A stretch of DNA of 64,000 nt, taken from the NCBI RefSeq assembly GCF_030012215.1, contig NZ_JASCXX010000011.1, forward strand, positions 62,001 through 126,000, in the 5' to 3' direction. The notes beneath the pieces are model-generated. The model did no database searches. It saw only the letters and a program-made list of their open reading frames with translations, and had not been told where the DNA came from. The stretch is from Anaerobaca lacustris (lineage in GTDB: Bacteria > Planctomycetota > Phycisphaerae > Sedimentisphaerales > Anaerobacaceae). The translations under genes and the position numbers were made by a program. Of the stretch, positions 18,631-27,840 are shown piece after piece; position 1 is the stretch's first letter; the number at the start of each line of letters is the position of its first letter.

Positions 18631-19497
18631 CATGTTCTCCTTTCTTGCCCTTCCCATAGAAGGACCCTCCGAATAACTTTCCATCACCGCGATGCCACCG
18701 ACGGTTCGTACCCGGCGGAACACCGCCATTCCTATTCGAACTCCCGACCACGGGGTATACGGACACCCCAAGGGACATTCACCACAGGACTCTTGTCGCC
18801 CCGCTGCGACAGCCTTCCACTTCGTCGCATCTTGGCGGCATGATGTCGATTTCGCAAGTCCGCGATTCCAATGTCATCTCCAATGCTGTCGTCAGAAAAG
18901 ACTATCGCCTCACGTGACACACGCAGCAGGCTTCATCGCCGATTCACATGCCCCGACATCGCAGTGCGCAAACCGTCGGCGCAAACAGATCGAAACATGG
19001 AGTGGTCCGCTTGCCACGCGACAGGACCGGACCGGCATCTGCCGGCAGCCATACACCCCCCACCACCAGGACGGCCTCCGATGCCAACTCCATTTCAGTT
19101 CCTCCGTGCGTCCAACTCCAGCGTCAGCCTCAAATGAAGGCGACCTTGTCGCAACCGCAAGCCAGCGGTCGGTCGCCTCTGCGGCGCGTCATGCTACGCA
19201 AGGCGCAGGTCATCATAGCGGGCGGGGGGTCTCTGTCTATTGTGGAACATACGTAATTTGCATCAGGACTTGATGGTGCCGGACAGATGTGCCATCGTCC
19301 ACCTCCGGGGGTCCGCAGAGGATGCGCAGACAACGGCGAGCCCGTGACATGGAGGCGCTGGTGCATAGCAGCACCGGGCGCACAGATGCAGGTGAGGGGA
19401 ATCCACACGTGCGTGCGGGGGAGTTGAGGCACCCGGTCGCCTACGGCAGGCGGTCAGCCGCGCAGACGAAATCCGCTTGTGTCAGAAACGTCGGCGA
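18631..19497. other. 860-base gap without a supported gene
   Basis: Between the toroid-like gene start and the end of the next minus-strand gene. Both strands have short open frames, but all are Arg/Pro/His-rich, lack a ribosome binding site and look like noise. No tRNA fold, strong hairpin or repeat was seen. It likely contains the promoter of the exopolysaccharide locus at its left end. Confidence 0.4.
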
Positions 19498-20130
19498 TCA
19501 GCGCATCACCCAGGACGTGTCTTTGTGGACGACCTGCACGGAATTCCTCAGCGCCGGGTCGCCTCGGAAGGCATAGTCCAAGACCAGCGTCTTGCGCAGG
19601 AACACCTTGACCGGCTGGCCTGCGTTGTCCACAGCGACAGGGTGATCGATCCAGGCGGTCTCGTTGCTCAAGCCGGTGATAAACACCTTGAAGCTTGCCG
19701 CCTCGTTGTCGAAATCGGGCCAGACCACCACGATGTCCTTCGCGTTGTCCTGCCCCTGAAGGATACGGTTCTCAACCGCTCCCAGAGCTTCGAGGAACGG
19801 ATACCGGCTCTGGTGGCGTTGTTTGATTGTCTCAAATGCGATCGGTGGAACCCCCACACCGGCCGGTACGACCTGGAACGTATCGGACATCAGCTCGCAG
19901 CGCGGATAGAAACCAACGTCCTGTCCCGTCCGATTGGTCACCGTCAGGATCATGTACCAGAATCGAGCCGGACCGTTGCCGCCCCACGGCAGGACGAGCT
20001 GCTCGGGTTGCTCGAATTTCACTTCCACAGTCCATTGCCCCGGCCTCTGCACCACCGCCGGTTCCGGCGCCGCCAGACACACACCGGCCGCCAAAGCCAG
20101 GACCGTCCCATAAACCAAGCACCTGTTCAT
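19498..20130 (-). CDS. Secreted protein of unknown function
   Basis: A 210-residue protein with a Sec signal (residues 4-20, cleavage near CLAA). The body reads as a beta-rich, immunoglobulin-like domain: WTVEVKFEQPEQLVLP, RFWYMILTVTNRTGQDVGFYP and TAWIDHPVAVDNAGQPVKVFLRKTLVLDY, which fits a protein that senses or binds at the surface. I cannot name a family. The open frame extends upstream into the glycerate kinase gene, but the ATG at 20130 begins the signal peptide and has a weak GAGAGGGA upstream. It follows the glycerate kinase gene by 124 bases. Confidence 0.65.
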   Translation of the reverse strand: MNRCLVYGTVLALAAGVCLAAPEPAVVQRPGQWTVEVKFEQPEQLVLPWGGNGPARFWYMILTVTNRTGQDVGFYPRCELMSDTFQVVPAGVGVPPIAFETIKQRHQSRYPFLEALGAVENRILQGQDNAKDIVVVWPDFDNEAASFKVFITGLSNETAWIDHPVAVDNAGQPVKVFLRKTLVLDYAFRGDPALRNSVQVVHKDTSWVMR

Positions 20131-20254
20131 CCAGTATCCCTCTCCAGAGAGAACGTTGGTTCCTACAACGCGCCAGATTCCACGTTTCCCCCATTTTACA
20201 GCAAAACCGCCTCCACGCCAAGAAGAATTTGGCCCAAGCCCGGCAGCGGACCGG

Positions 20255-21379
20255 TCAAGTGCCCAGATACATCGCCGCAAACCGTGTAGCAGCTTCCGAC
20301 AGCAGCTCTTCGGCGCGTTCGGCGGCGCGTCGGGAGTCCATGCCAGGCGGCGCGCAGGCCAATGCGGCCTCGATCCCCGCCGCCTCGTAAAGATGGGCCG
20401 GGAGTTCGACCCGGCCGGCGATGACCGCGACCCTGGCGCCGCCTTCCCGCGCCACCCTGGCGACGCCGGAGACGACCTTGCCCCGCATCGACTGGGCGTC
20501 GAAGCGGCCCTCGCCGGTGACGACCCAGTCGGCATCGGCGACGTCCGATCGCAGGTGCGCCCGCGTCATGACGGTCTCGATCCCCGATACGAGGCGGGCG
20601 TCCATAAACGCCACGGCCCCGGCCGCCAGGCCACCGGCGGCCCCGGCGCCGGGCAGGTCGCGGATGTGGACCCCAAGCCAGCCGGCTGTGAGTACGGCAA
20701 GGTGCGACAGGGCGGCATCGAGGGTTTCGACCATCTCCGGCGTCGCCCCCTTCTGCGGCCCATAGACACGAGCAGCCCCCTGCGGGCCGCACAGCGGATT
20801 GTCCACGTCGCAGAGCACGTCCACAGGTATCTCCACGCCGCAATTGGGCGGAACGATCTCGCAGATGCGGCCGAGCGACGCGCCGCCGAGAGCGACCGGC
20901 GTCCCATCGCCTGCCAGGAAACGCCAGCCCAGGGCCGTCGCCGCGCCGACGCCGCCATCGACCGTGGCGCTGCCGCCGACGCCGAGCAGAATGCGCTCGG
21001 CCCCGTGGTCCAGGGCCGACTGGATGAGCTGGCCCGTCCCGAAGGTGGTCGTCTTCATAGGGTCCAACTGTTCGGGCCGCAGAAGTTGCATCCCACTGGC
21101 CGAAGCCATCTCCACGACCGCCGTTCGGTCGCCCGGCAGCCACCCAAACCCCACGCAGACCTCCATCTCAGGCCGCGGCCCCATCACGGCCTTGGCGATC
21201 CACAGCCCCTCGGAGGCGGCCATCAGAGCCGCCGCGGTCCCCTCCCCGCCATCGGCCATCGGCTTGACGACAACCTCCGCCCCCGGCAGGGCCGCACCGA
21301 TCGCCCCGGCGACGATGCCGCACGCGCGATCGGCGGCCAACGTGCCCTTGAACGAATCCATCGCAATCACAATCTTCAT
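20255..21379 (-). CDS. Glycerate 2-kinase (class II, GarK/GlxK family)
   Basis: A 374-residue cytosolic kinase that phosphorylates D-glycerate to 2-phosphoglycerate, feeding glycolysis from glyoxylate, serine or sugar-acid breakdown. Family motifs are clear: MKIVIAMDSFKGTL at the N-terminus, KPMADGGEGT at about 40-49, TFGTGQLI and GVGGSATVDGGVG (about 150-162), and a C-terminal GEGRFDAQSMRGK. Length matches the family. AGGAGG lies 11 bases before the ATG. It is separated from its left neighbour by 124 bases and from the membrane protein gene on its right by 52, so it may be cotranscribed with either. The serine hydroxymethyltransferase gene at the far end of the window could belong to the same metabolic route. 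Confidence 0.95.
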   Translation of the reverse strand: MKIVIAMDSFKGTLAADRACGIVAGAIGAALPGAEVVVKPMADGGEGTAAALMAASEGLWIAKAVMGPRPEMEVCVGFGWLPGDRTAVVEMASASGMQLLRPEQLDPMKTTTFGTGQLIQSALDHGAERILLGVGGSATVDGGVGAATALGWRFLAGDGTPVALGGASLGRICEIVPPNCGVEIPVDVLCDVDNPLCGPQGAARVYGPQKGATPEMVETLDAALSHLAVLTAGWLGVHIRDLPGAGAAGGLAAGAVAFMDARLVSGIETVMTRAHLRSDVADADWVVTGEGRFDAQSMRGKVVSGVARVAREGGARVAVIAGRVELPAHLYEAAGIEAALACAPPGMDSRRAAERAEELLSEAATRFAAMYLGT

Positions 21380-21431
21380 CCGTCGTCCAGCCTCCTGTAT
21401 CGACCAGCCCTATCAGGCGGGGTGTGCTCAG

Positions 21432-23072
21432 CTACTTGTCATCGCGAGAAACAGGCCAGAAGACCCAGTCGCCGTTGTCGGCCCACAGGCGCGGTGTGCC
21501 GTCCTGGCCGAGGCCCTGCACGCCGCCGTCGTCGGTGAGGTTCTGGCCCCAACTGTACAGCAGAAAGCCCTCGTCGGTCCTGCGATAGGACAACGGTCCA
21601 GCTCCGAACGGGTCGTCAGGCACCGAATCAAGGTAGCCCGCCTGCACGAGCTTGTCGAGCGTCTCCGGATAATCACTGAGTTCGGCGGCGTAGCGAAGCA
21701 CCGCCACGATCGTCAGCGTCGCCAGTTCGTCCGTCTTCATTCGCCAGACCAACTGGCCTACCCTCTGATGCGCCGGTTCGACCAGGGCCAGAAGCGCGTT
21801 CGGCGCGGCCCGCAGCGATGGCATCTCCGGATCGCCCGGCGAACCGTCGCCATAGGGCGTACGCGACAGGGTGCCTTCCATCTGCTCGAAGTACTGCTCA
21901 ACCATCGCTTCGGCGTCACGGCGGTCGGGGTAGTCGAAGACCAGAACGCCGAGCAGGTTGTCCAGCCATGTGCCGGCGGCATAGGGCATTCCCTTCGGCA
22001 AGGCGTGACCGCCCCCCTGCCCATCGTCGGTAAAGGTCCGCTGGATGCGGTCCCGCCAGAACACCTTCTCTCCGTCGAGATGGACGGCGGGACGGCAGGG
22101 ATCGACCAGAACTCTCAGACGCTTGTGGATGCGTTCGAGCATCGTCGGCGGGACTTCGCACCGATGCAGGATGACCGGGACGGAGTGACATCCGACGGCC
22201 TCAATGGCGATGCCGACCAGTTGCTCGTTGAGCAGGCCCTTGCCCTGCATGTGCCGGCCGAAGGCCCACGCCGCCAGACAATCATCCAGGGCCTTGTCGA
22301 GATCGCCCCGGGATGCCTGATACGCAACGTTCTCCCGGAGCGCCTGGACCACCTTCCGATAACCGGCGAGTTCCGCCATGGCCTCGGTGAGGAAATTCGG
22401 GTCGCCCAGGTCGGCCTGCTCGATCTCGTACTTCGGCCAGTAGTGAAGTGTCTTCGCCCCCTGGCGCAGCCTCTCGAACGCCGACTCGTTATCCGCCAGC
22501 CATCGGGCCAGCAGGCCCATCTCGGCATCGTTGTGGTCGGGAAACCAGCCACCGGCTGCATCGGCGCGATTGCTGCGTTTCTTCTGAAGAACGTCCGGTG
22601 GCGCGACGTACAGCCTGGCTGCCTCGTCGTAATAGCGTTTTGCGTTTTCGACCTCGGCCTGCGCCGGCCGCCAGCGGTCGTTGAGCCATTCGACATAGTT
22701 GACGCGGACCATCGCCTCGCCGAAATACAACGGCAGCGAACAGATCACCAGGTACAGGACAAATAAACCCAGCGACTGAGTGGTGCGGAGCAAGGCCTTC
22801 TGCCACAAGGGCCGGCAGCGTTTCTTCGCTCGCCGGCACAGGGCCGCCAGCAGCTTCGCATCGCCGAACTGCTCGATCAACTCACGGGCCCGGGCTTCGC
22901 GTTGTCCGGCGTCGCCACAATCTCTCAGGTCGTCTTCAAAATGCGCCGTCAGCTCCTCGTGCACCTCCGCGCGCACGCGCTTGCGCCAGCGGATCGCTCG
23001 AACGACCCGATCGATGTACTCGAGCGCACAGGCTGGAAGGTCCGCCGGCCCTTTGTCGGGATTCGCTTCCAT
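21432..23072 (-). CDS. Membrane protein with N-terminal HAAS/permease-prefix-like domain, partner of PadR
   Basis: A 546-residue protein. Residues 10-80 form the helical domain commonly found next to PadR regulators (RAEVHEELTAHFEDDLRD, ARELIEQFGDAKLLA), thought to couple membrane proteins to PadR-family signalling. One membrane helix follows at about 100-118. The remaining ~420 residues are extracytoplasmic and helical, ending in a piece that resembles the C-terminus of type II pseudopilin-like proteins (DDPFGAGPLSYR, LYSWGQNLTDDGG). Its function is unknown; proteins of this shape are common in planctomycetes. The ATG at 23072 has GGAG 8 bases upstream and begins 28 bases after the padR stop, so the two form an operon. 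Confidence 0.75.
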   Translation of the reverse strand: MEANPDKGPADLPACALEYIDRVVRAIRWRKRVRAEVHEELTAHFEDDLRDCGDAGQREARARELIEQFGDAKLLAALCRRAKKRCRPLWQKALLRTTQSLGLFVLYLVICSLPLYFGEAMVRVNYVEWLNDRWRPAQAEVENAKRYYDEAARLYVAPPDVLQKKRSNRADAAGGWFPDHNDAEMGLLARWLADNESAFERLRQGAKTLHYWPKYEIEQADLGDPNFLTEAMAELAGYRKVVQALRENVAYQASRGDLDKALDDCLAAWAFGRHMQGKGLLNEQLVGIAIEAVGCHSVPVILHRCEVPPTMLERIHKRLRVLVDPCRPAVHLDGEKVFWRDRIQRTFTDDGQGGGHALPKGMPYAAGTWLDNLLGVLVFDYPDRRDAEAMVEQYFEQMEGTLSRTPYGDGSPGDPEMPSLRAAPNALLALVEPAHQRVGQLVWRMKTDELATLTIVAVLRYAAELSDYPETLDKLVQAGYLDSVPDDPFGAGPLSYRRTDEGFLLYSWGQNLTDDGGVQGLGQDGTPRLWADNGDWVFWPVSRDDK

Positions 23073-23100
23073 GATTCGCTCTCCATTCTCGCAGGGATTC

Positions 23101-23445
23101 TCAGAACACCGCCTTGAGCGCACCGCCGAGGAGCAGATCGACGCCCTTGGCCAATTCCACGAGTTGGGCCTTGCGGCCGGCCAGTTCAGCCTCGCCCGCC
23201 GCCGTAATCGAATAATAGCGCCGCTTGCGCCCCGAGCCGGTCGTCTCCCATTTGCCCTTGATCAGCTTCTTGGCTTCGAGGTTGTACAGCAGCGGATACA
23301 GCGTGCCTTTGCCCAGCGTCAGGATCTCGGCGCTTCGCTGCTCAATGGCATGGCTCAGCTCGTAGCCGTACATCGGGCCCCGCGAGAGGACCTCCAGCAC
23401 CACCACCGGGGCGATTCCCTTCAACAATTGGCTCTCGAACTTCAT
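23101..23445 (-). CDS. PadR family transcriptional regulator
   Basis: A 114-residue winged-helix regulator. The core is textbook PadR: LEVLSRGPMYGYELSHAI, KGTLYPLLYNLEAKKLIKG, and SGRKRRYYSITAAGEAEL, which makes the wing. A short C-terminal helix serves for dimerisation. PadR proteins usually repress their own operon until a ligand or partner relieves them. The start is the ATG at 23445, five bases after GGAGG; a GTG four codons upstream is in frame but overlaps the ribosome site. It heads an operon with the HAAS-like membrane protein. A promoter with two CATAGTA direct repeats lies just upstream (23491-23519). Confidence 0.93.
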   Translation of the reverse strand: MKFESQLLKGIAPVVVLEVLSRGPMYGYELSHAIEQRSAEILTLGKGTLYPLLYNLEAKKLIKGKWETTGSGRKRRYYSITAAGEAELAGRKAQLVELAKGVDLLLGGALKAVF

Positions 23446-23490
23446 AAGGACCTCCACAGTTCCTCACAGCAATCATATTAGGCACAACAT

Positions 23491-23519
23491 ACTATGTTAT
23501 ACCTACTATGAGATGTCAA
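23491..23519 (-). promoter_or_regulatory. Promoter of padR operon with direct repeats
   Basis: On the minus strand a perfect -35 (TTGACA, 23514-23519) is followed after 17 bases by CATAGT (23491-23496), 4 of 6 matches to the -10 consensus. The heptamer CATAGTA occurs twice, 14 bases apart, once inside the spacer and once over the -10, and ACAT/ATGT half-sites flank the region, as in other PadR operators. This is a likely autoregulatory site. Confidence 0.55.
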
Positions 23520-23639
23520 GTCCGAATTCACCTTTTTTTGAGAAATCTCAAGGCGTTGCGGTCATGCCCCGGCCGCCCGCGACTGCAACGGCCGCCGGCA
23601 GCGTGTCACCGAATGACTCTGCTCGAACCGATCGGGCGG

Positions 23640-24968
23640 CTACGGGCTTGACGGGCTCCTCGGCCCGACACAGTACAGGTGGCGTGTCGTTCGGATGAAC
23701 AGGTTGCCACGTGCGGCGACGATCGAGGCCCGGACGACCTCGCCGCCGCTGGGATCGTCCATGGGAATCACGTGGAGGACGTCCCCTGTGGCGGCGTCGA
23801 GAACGGCCGCTTCGCCGGCGTGGTTGATCAGGTAGATCCTGCCGTCAGCGGCCAGGGGCGAGGCCTCGTACTTGGCGCGGCCCGGTGTGTCAATCGTCCA
23901 CTTGACGTTGCCCGTGCGCGGCTCGACGCGGGAGAGCTTGCGACGCAGATCGTTGAGCACGAAGAAGTCACCGTCGTAGTACGCGGGCGTGGGGACATCG
24001 GAGGAAACGTCGCGCGGCTCGTGACCGCTGATCCAGGCCAGGTCGCCGTCATCCAGCTCGCCCTGCTGGCCCAACGGGACGCCGTAGACGGGACTGCTTT
24101 TGGGCGCACAGGCCAGGACGATGCCGTCGCCGGCCACCGGCGATGGCACCAGCCGCCAGTGCGTGATCCGCCGGGGGTTCCAGGTGCCCCACCGCCACAG
24201 CTCCTTGCCGGTCGCGGGGTCATGGCCCGTGATGGCGTCGCCTCCCGCGAGCACCAACTGCGGCTTGCCCTCGTGCCAGACGGGGATCGGCGTCGAGAAC
24301 GCCTCACGCGACTCCTCCCTGGCCTGGCTCGGACGGATATGTCGCCAGAGGGTCTTGCCGGTCTCGGGGTCGATCGCCAGCAGATACGATTCGTTCGGCC
24401 GATCGCGTAGACCGCGTCCACTCACCGGCACATCCCGCTGGAGCACCTGCACGTACAGTTTGCCGTCGAGCAGCGTCGGACTGCTGGCGAACGTCCAGAG
24501 AAACGCAAAAGTGCCGTAGTCCTTCTGGATGTTCCGCGCCCAGAGGCGGCGGCCCTCGAAATCGAAACCAATGAGGTCGCCGGTCGAGTAGAAGAAGATC
24601 ACGCGCTCGCCGTCGGTCACCGGTGACGGGGCGCCGTACGTGCTGCGCCGGTCTCTGTGCGTTTCGTCGGCGATATCGTGCTGCCAGAGGCGTTCGCCGC
24701 TGGTCCGGTTCAGACAGATCGCAACCAGTTTGTCTCTCTCGGCGTCGACGCTGCTTATGAAGATCCGGTCGCCCCAGATGACAGGCGTCGCGGCCGAGGA
24801 GCCCGGAAGCTCCGCCCGCCAGGCGATCTGCTCGGTCCGGGTCCAAGCCGAGGGAAGGTTGGTTTCCTCGGTCGAGCCGTTGAAGTGCGGGCCGCGCCAA
24901 TGGGGCCAATCTCCCGCCTGCGTCACGGATACGCATGTCAGCAGCAGCATGAGGGTGCGGAATTTCAC
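23640..24968 (-). CDS. Secreted PQQ-like beta-propeller protein
   Basis: A 442-residue exported protein with a short signal peptide (ending near SVTQA) and an eight-bladed quinoprotein-type propeller. The repeats have the usual tryptophan-docking pattern: GDWPHWRGPHFNGST, ATPVIWGDRIFISS, GERLWQHDI, GKTLWRH, GKELWRWGTW, GNVKWTIDTPG. PQQ-dehydrogenase catalytic residues are not evident, so it is probably a non-enzymatic PQQ-like repeat protein of the type abundant in planctomycetes. The start is a GTG at 24968, because AGGAGG sits seven bases upstream and the signal peptide begins there, although the frame is open upstream to 25178. It is divergent from the PEP/pyruvate-binding gene. Confidence 0.87.
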   Translation of the reverse strand: MKFRTLMLLLTCVSVTQAGDWPHWRGPHFNGSTEETNLPSAWTRTEQIAWRAELPGSSAATPVIWGDRIFISSVDAERDKLVAICLNRTSGERLWQHDIADETHRDRRSTYGAPSPVTDGERVIFFYSTGDLIGFDFEGRRLWARNIQKDYGTFAFLWTFASSPTLLDGKLYVQVLQRDVPVSGRGLRDRPNESYLLAIDPETGKTLWRHIRPSQAREESREAFSTPIPVWHEGKPQLVLAGGDAITGHDPATGKELWRWGTWNPRRITHWRLVPSPVAGDGIVLACAPKSSPVYGVPLGQQGELDDGDLAWISGHEPRDVSSDVPTPAYYDGDFFVLNDLRRKLSRVEPRTGNVKWTIDTPGRAKYEASPLAADGRIYLINHAGEAAVLDAATGDVLHVIPMDDPSGGEVVRASIVAARGNLFIRTTRHLYCVGPRSPSSP

Positions 24969-25199
24969 AGTGTGACCTCCTTTCTCTCGTACGATAGGGC
25001 AAGACAGCAACGAATCCACAGAGAAGATGCGGACAGACACGAAGACGCGTCCTTGCCACGCCATACTCTCGGAATAGGCAGACTGTTCATTTCTTCTGAA
25101 ATCGGATACTCTGAGGCACTGCAACCGGCCTTCGGCTTGCGCTGTTCGGCGCGATGGCGGCGGCCGGACCGCATACAATCAAGCAGAGAAAGGAATCCA

Positions 25200-27815
25200 A
25201 TGACCGCCTACAGCGTGTCGCCCACGACCGGGCTGCCGGGCCTGGACCAGAGGCTCAACGGCATTCTGCCCGGCGACAACATCGTCTGGCAGATCGACGC
25301 CATCGAGGACTACATGGCGATGGTCGCACCATACTGCGAGGCGGGCCTTAAGTCGGGTCGAAGGATGGTCTACTTCCGGTTCGCCAGTCATCCGCCGGTG
25401 GTCCCGGAGGGCTGCCGGGTGGAGTTGCACGAACTGGACCCTGCCGACGGCTTCGAGACGTTCATCGCGGAGATCCACGCGGTGATCGAAAGCACGGGGC
25501 GGGGGGCCCTGTACGTATTCGACTGCCTGTCGGAACTGGCCGCCGATTGGTATTCCGACTCGATGCTCGGCAATTTCTTCATGCTCACGTGCCCCTACCT
25601 TTACGACCTCGAGACCGTGACGTACTTCGCGCTGTTTCGCAACTACCACAGCGCCCAGGCGATCCGGCCCATCCTGGACACGACGCAGTTGTTCCTGGAG
25701 TTGTACCGCCACGACGGGACCCTCTACGTCCACCCGCTCAAAGTGCAGTTTCGCTACTCGGGTACGATGAACCTCCTGCACGGACAGGATGGGGACCAGT
25801 TCAAGCCCGTGACGTCGAGCGTGCTGATCTCGCGCATCCTTTCGTCGGTCAACTGGTCCGATCTGCACACCGACGTTCGTCTGGGGTTCTGGGAGCGCGA
25901 GTTCGACAGGGCCCGCAAGGTCCTGGACGCCGTCAAGGCCGGCCGGTGTTCGCCTGAAGAAGAGCGCGAGATGTTCGAGCACCTCAGCCGCATGGTGATC
26001 TCCCGCGATCCGGGCATACTGCGACTCGTAAGCCGCTATCTCTGCCTCGAAGACGTTCTGAGCATCTGGAAGCGCATGATCGGCTCCGGGCTGATCGGCG
26101 GCAAGACGGTCGGCATGCTCATCGCCCGCAAGATCCTTCAACGGCATTCGCCGCATTTCGCCGAGCTTCTCGAAGAGCACGACTCCTTCTACGTCGGCTC
26201 CGATGTGTTCTACACCTATCTGGTCCGCAACGGGGTGTGGTGGTTGCGGCAGCGGCAGCGGGACCCCGACCGGCTTCTCGAGGGCGCCGTGCAGGCCCGC
26301 CAGAGGATCCTCACGGGGCAGTTCCCCGAAGACATCCGAACGCAATTCGAGCAGATGCTCGACTACTTCGGGCAGTCGCCCGTGATCGTTCGTTCCAGCT
26401 CGCTGCTCGAGGACAATTACGGCAACTCGTTTGCGGGCAAATACGAGAGCGTGTTCTGCCCCAACCAGGGGCCGCGGGAGCGTCGCCTGGAAGACTTCCT
26501 CTCGGCGGTGCGGACGATCTACGCCAGCACCATGAGCGAGAAGGCGCTGCTGTACCGAGAGCAGCGCGGCCTGCTGAATCACGACGAGCAGATGGCCCTT
26601 CTGGTCATGCGGGTTTCCGGGGCCATGCACGGTCGCCACTATTATCCGCACGCGGCGGGGGTGGCGTTCTCGTTCAATCCGTACGTTTGGCACGAGAAGA
26701 TCGACCCGAAGGCCGGGGTGGTGCGGCTGGTCTTCGGACTGGGCACGAGAGCCGTGGACCGCTCGGACGACGACTACACGCGGGTCGTCGCGCTCAATGC
26801 GCCGCAGACGCGACCGGAATCCAATTTCGACGAGGTTCGGCAATGCGCGCAACGGCGGGTCGACTACCTCGATCTGCAGGCCAACCGGCTGGCGTCCGGC
26901 CACTTCCTGGACCTCGTGGCCGATGCGACCGACGTACCGGTGCAGATGTTCGCCTCCAGCGACCAGTTTCTCAGCACCGGCGCCGGACGCCGCACGGACA
27001 AGGCCTGGGTGCTGACGTTCGATGCGCTGCTATCCCAGACGGACTTCGTCAAGGATATGCGCGAGATCCTGCGCACGCTGCACCAGGCGTACGAGCACGC
27101 CGTCGATGTGGAGTTCACCTTGAACTTCGTGGACGATACGTCTTACCGGATTCACGTGGTGCAGTGCCGGCCTCTCGGAATCAAAGGTGCCGAGGCGCCG
27201 AGGCCGCCGGCCATGCAGGTCGGCCCGAGCGACGTAATCATCGAGGCGGCCGGCGCCGTGATTGGCCAAAGCCGCCGGATTCGAATCGAGCGGTTCGTGT
27301 ACGTGGTTCCCGCAGCCTACGGCCAACTTGCGCTACAGGATCGATATGAAGTGGCCCGGCTCATCGGCAGGATCAACCGAGCGCCCCAGGGCTCCCTCGC
27401 ACCCTGCACCGTGCTGCTGGGACCGGGCCGCTGGGGCACGAGCGACCCGTTTCTCGGCATTCCCGTCGCGTTCGCCGAGATCAACCGCGTCTCGGTGCTC
27501 TGCGAGATCGTGGCCATGCGGGAGCACCTAGTCCCCGATGTCTCCCTCGGAACACATTTTCTCAACGAACTGGTGGAGACGGAGATGCTGTACCTGGCCA
27601 TGTTTCCACAGCAAGGCAACAACTCCCTGCGCGCCGAGTTGTTCGAGAAATCGCCCAACCGGCTCGTCGAACTGGTGCCGGGCGCCGACCGATGGACCGA
27701 CGCCATCCAGGTCGTCGATGCCTCGGACATCGCGGGAGACGACCGCGCGGTCTTTCTCGACGCCGATGCCTTCACGCAGAAGGTCGTCTGCTACTTCCAG
27801 CCCCTGAAACGATAG
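25200..27815 (+). CDS. PEP/pyruvate-binding (PPDK N-terminal-like) protein with degenerate KaiC-like N-domain
   Basis: An 871-residue cytosolic protein. Residues 5-240 resemble a KaiC/RecA-type domain (LPGLDQRLNGILPGDNIVW) but without a Walker A GK[ST]. Next comes a helical linker, then an ATP-grasp domain of the pyruvate phosphate dikinase type: VIVRSSSLLEDNYGNSFAG at about 395-413, and the domain-closing VVQCRPL. The phosphohistidine and PEP-binding barrel domains of real PPDK/PEP synthase are absent. A distinct C-terminal domain with LLGPGRWGTSDPFLG replaces them. It may phosphorylate or bind a nucleotide-dependent partner; the reaction is unknown. The start is the ATG at 25200, with AAAGGA five bases upstream; the open frame reaches back to 24657 antisense to the PQQ gene, but that part is not protein-like. 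Confidence 0.82.
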   Translation: MTAYSVSPTTGLPGLDQRLNGILPGDNIVWQIDAIEDYMAMVAPYCEAGLKSGRRMVYFRFASHPPVVPEGCRVELHELDPADGFETFIAEIHAVIESTGRGALYVFDCLSELAADWYSDSMLGNFFMLTCPYLYDLETVTYFALFRNYHSAQAIRPILDTTQLFLELYRHDGTLYVHPLKVQFRYSGTMNLLHGQDGDQFKPVTSSVLISRILSSVNWSDLHTDVRLGFWEREFDRARKVLDAVKAGRCSPEEEREMFEHLSRMVISRDPGILRLVSRYLCLEDVLSIWKRMIGSGLIGGKTVGMLIARKILQRHSPHFAELLEEHDSFYVGSDVFYTYLVRNGVWWLRQRQRDPDRLLEGAVQARQRILTGQFPEDIRTQFEQMLDYFGQSPVIVRSSSLLEDNYGNSFAGKYESVFCPNQGPRERRLEDFLSAVRTIYASTMSEKALLYREQRGLLNHDEQMALLVMRVSGAMHGRHYYPHAAGVAFSFNPYVWHEKIDPKAGVVRLVFGLGTRAVDRSDDDYTRVVALNAPQTRPESNFDEVRQCAQRRVDYLDLQANRLASGHFLDLVADATDVPVQMFASSDQFLSTGAGRRTDKAWVLTFDALLSQTDFVKDMREILRTLHQAYEHAVDVEFTLNFVDDTSYRIHVVQCRPLGIKGAEAPRPPAMQVGPSDVIIEAAGAVIGQSRRIRIERFVYVVPAAYGQLALQDRYEVARLIGRINRAPQGSLAPCTVLLGPGRWGTSDPFLGIPVAFAEINRVSVLCEIVAMREHLVPDVSLGTHFLNELVETEMLYLAMFPQQGNNSLRAELFEKSPNRLVELVPGADRWTDAIQVVDASDIAGDDRAVFLDADAFTQKVVCYFQPLKR

Positions 27816-27840
27816 CGATCAATCGTGGCCTGCCTCGCCG

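Noticed and set aside
18692-19273. Plus-strand frame of 193 codons in the large gap
   Set aside because: His/Arg/Pro-rich, no ribosome site and no domain; typical of random GC-rich sequence.
20799-22766. Plus-strand open frame of 655 codons
   Set aside because: Antisense to glycerate kinase and the HAAS-like protein gene; no ribosome site or domain.
23531-23552. Possible terminator with a T run near TTGAGAAATCTCAA
   Set aside because: The T run precedes the stem on the plus strand, and on the minus strand the stem is followed by A residues, so it does not fit an intrinsic terminator for either neighbour.
24657-25199. Upstream extension of the PEP-binding frame
   Set aside because: Antisense to the PQQ-type gene, and the ATG at 25200 has its own ribosome site and begins the conserved domain.
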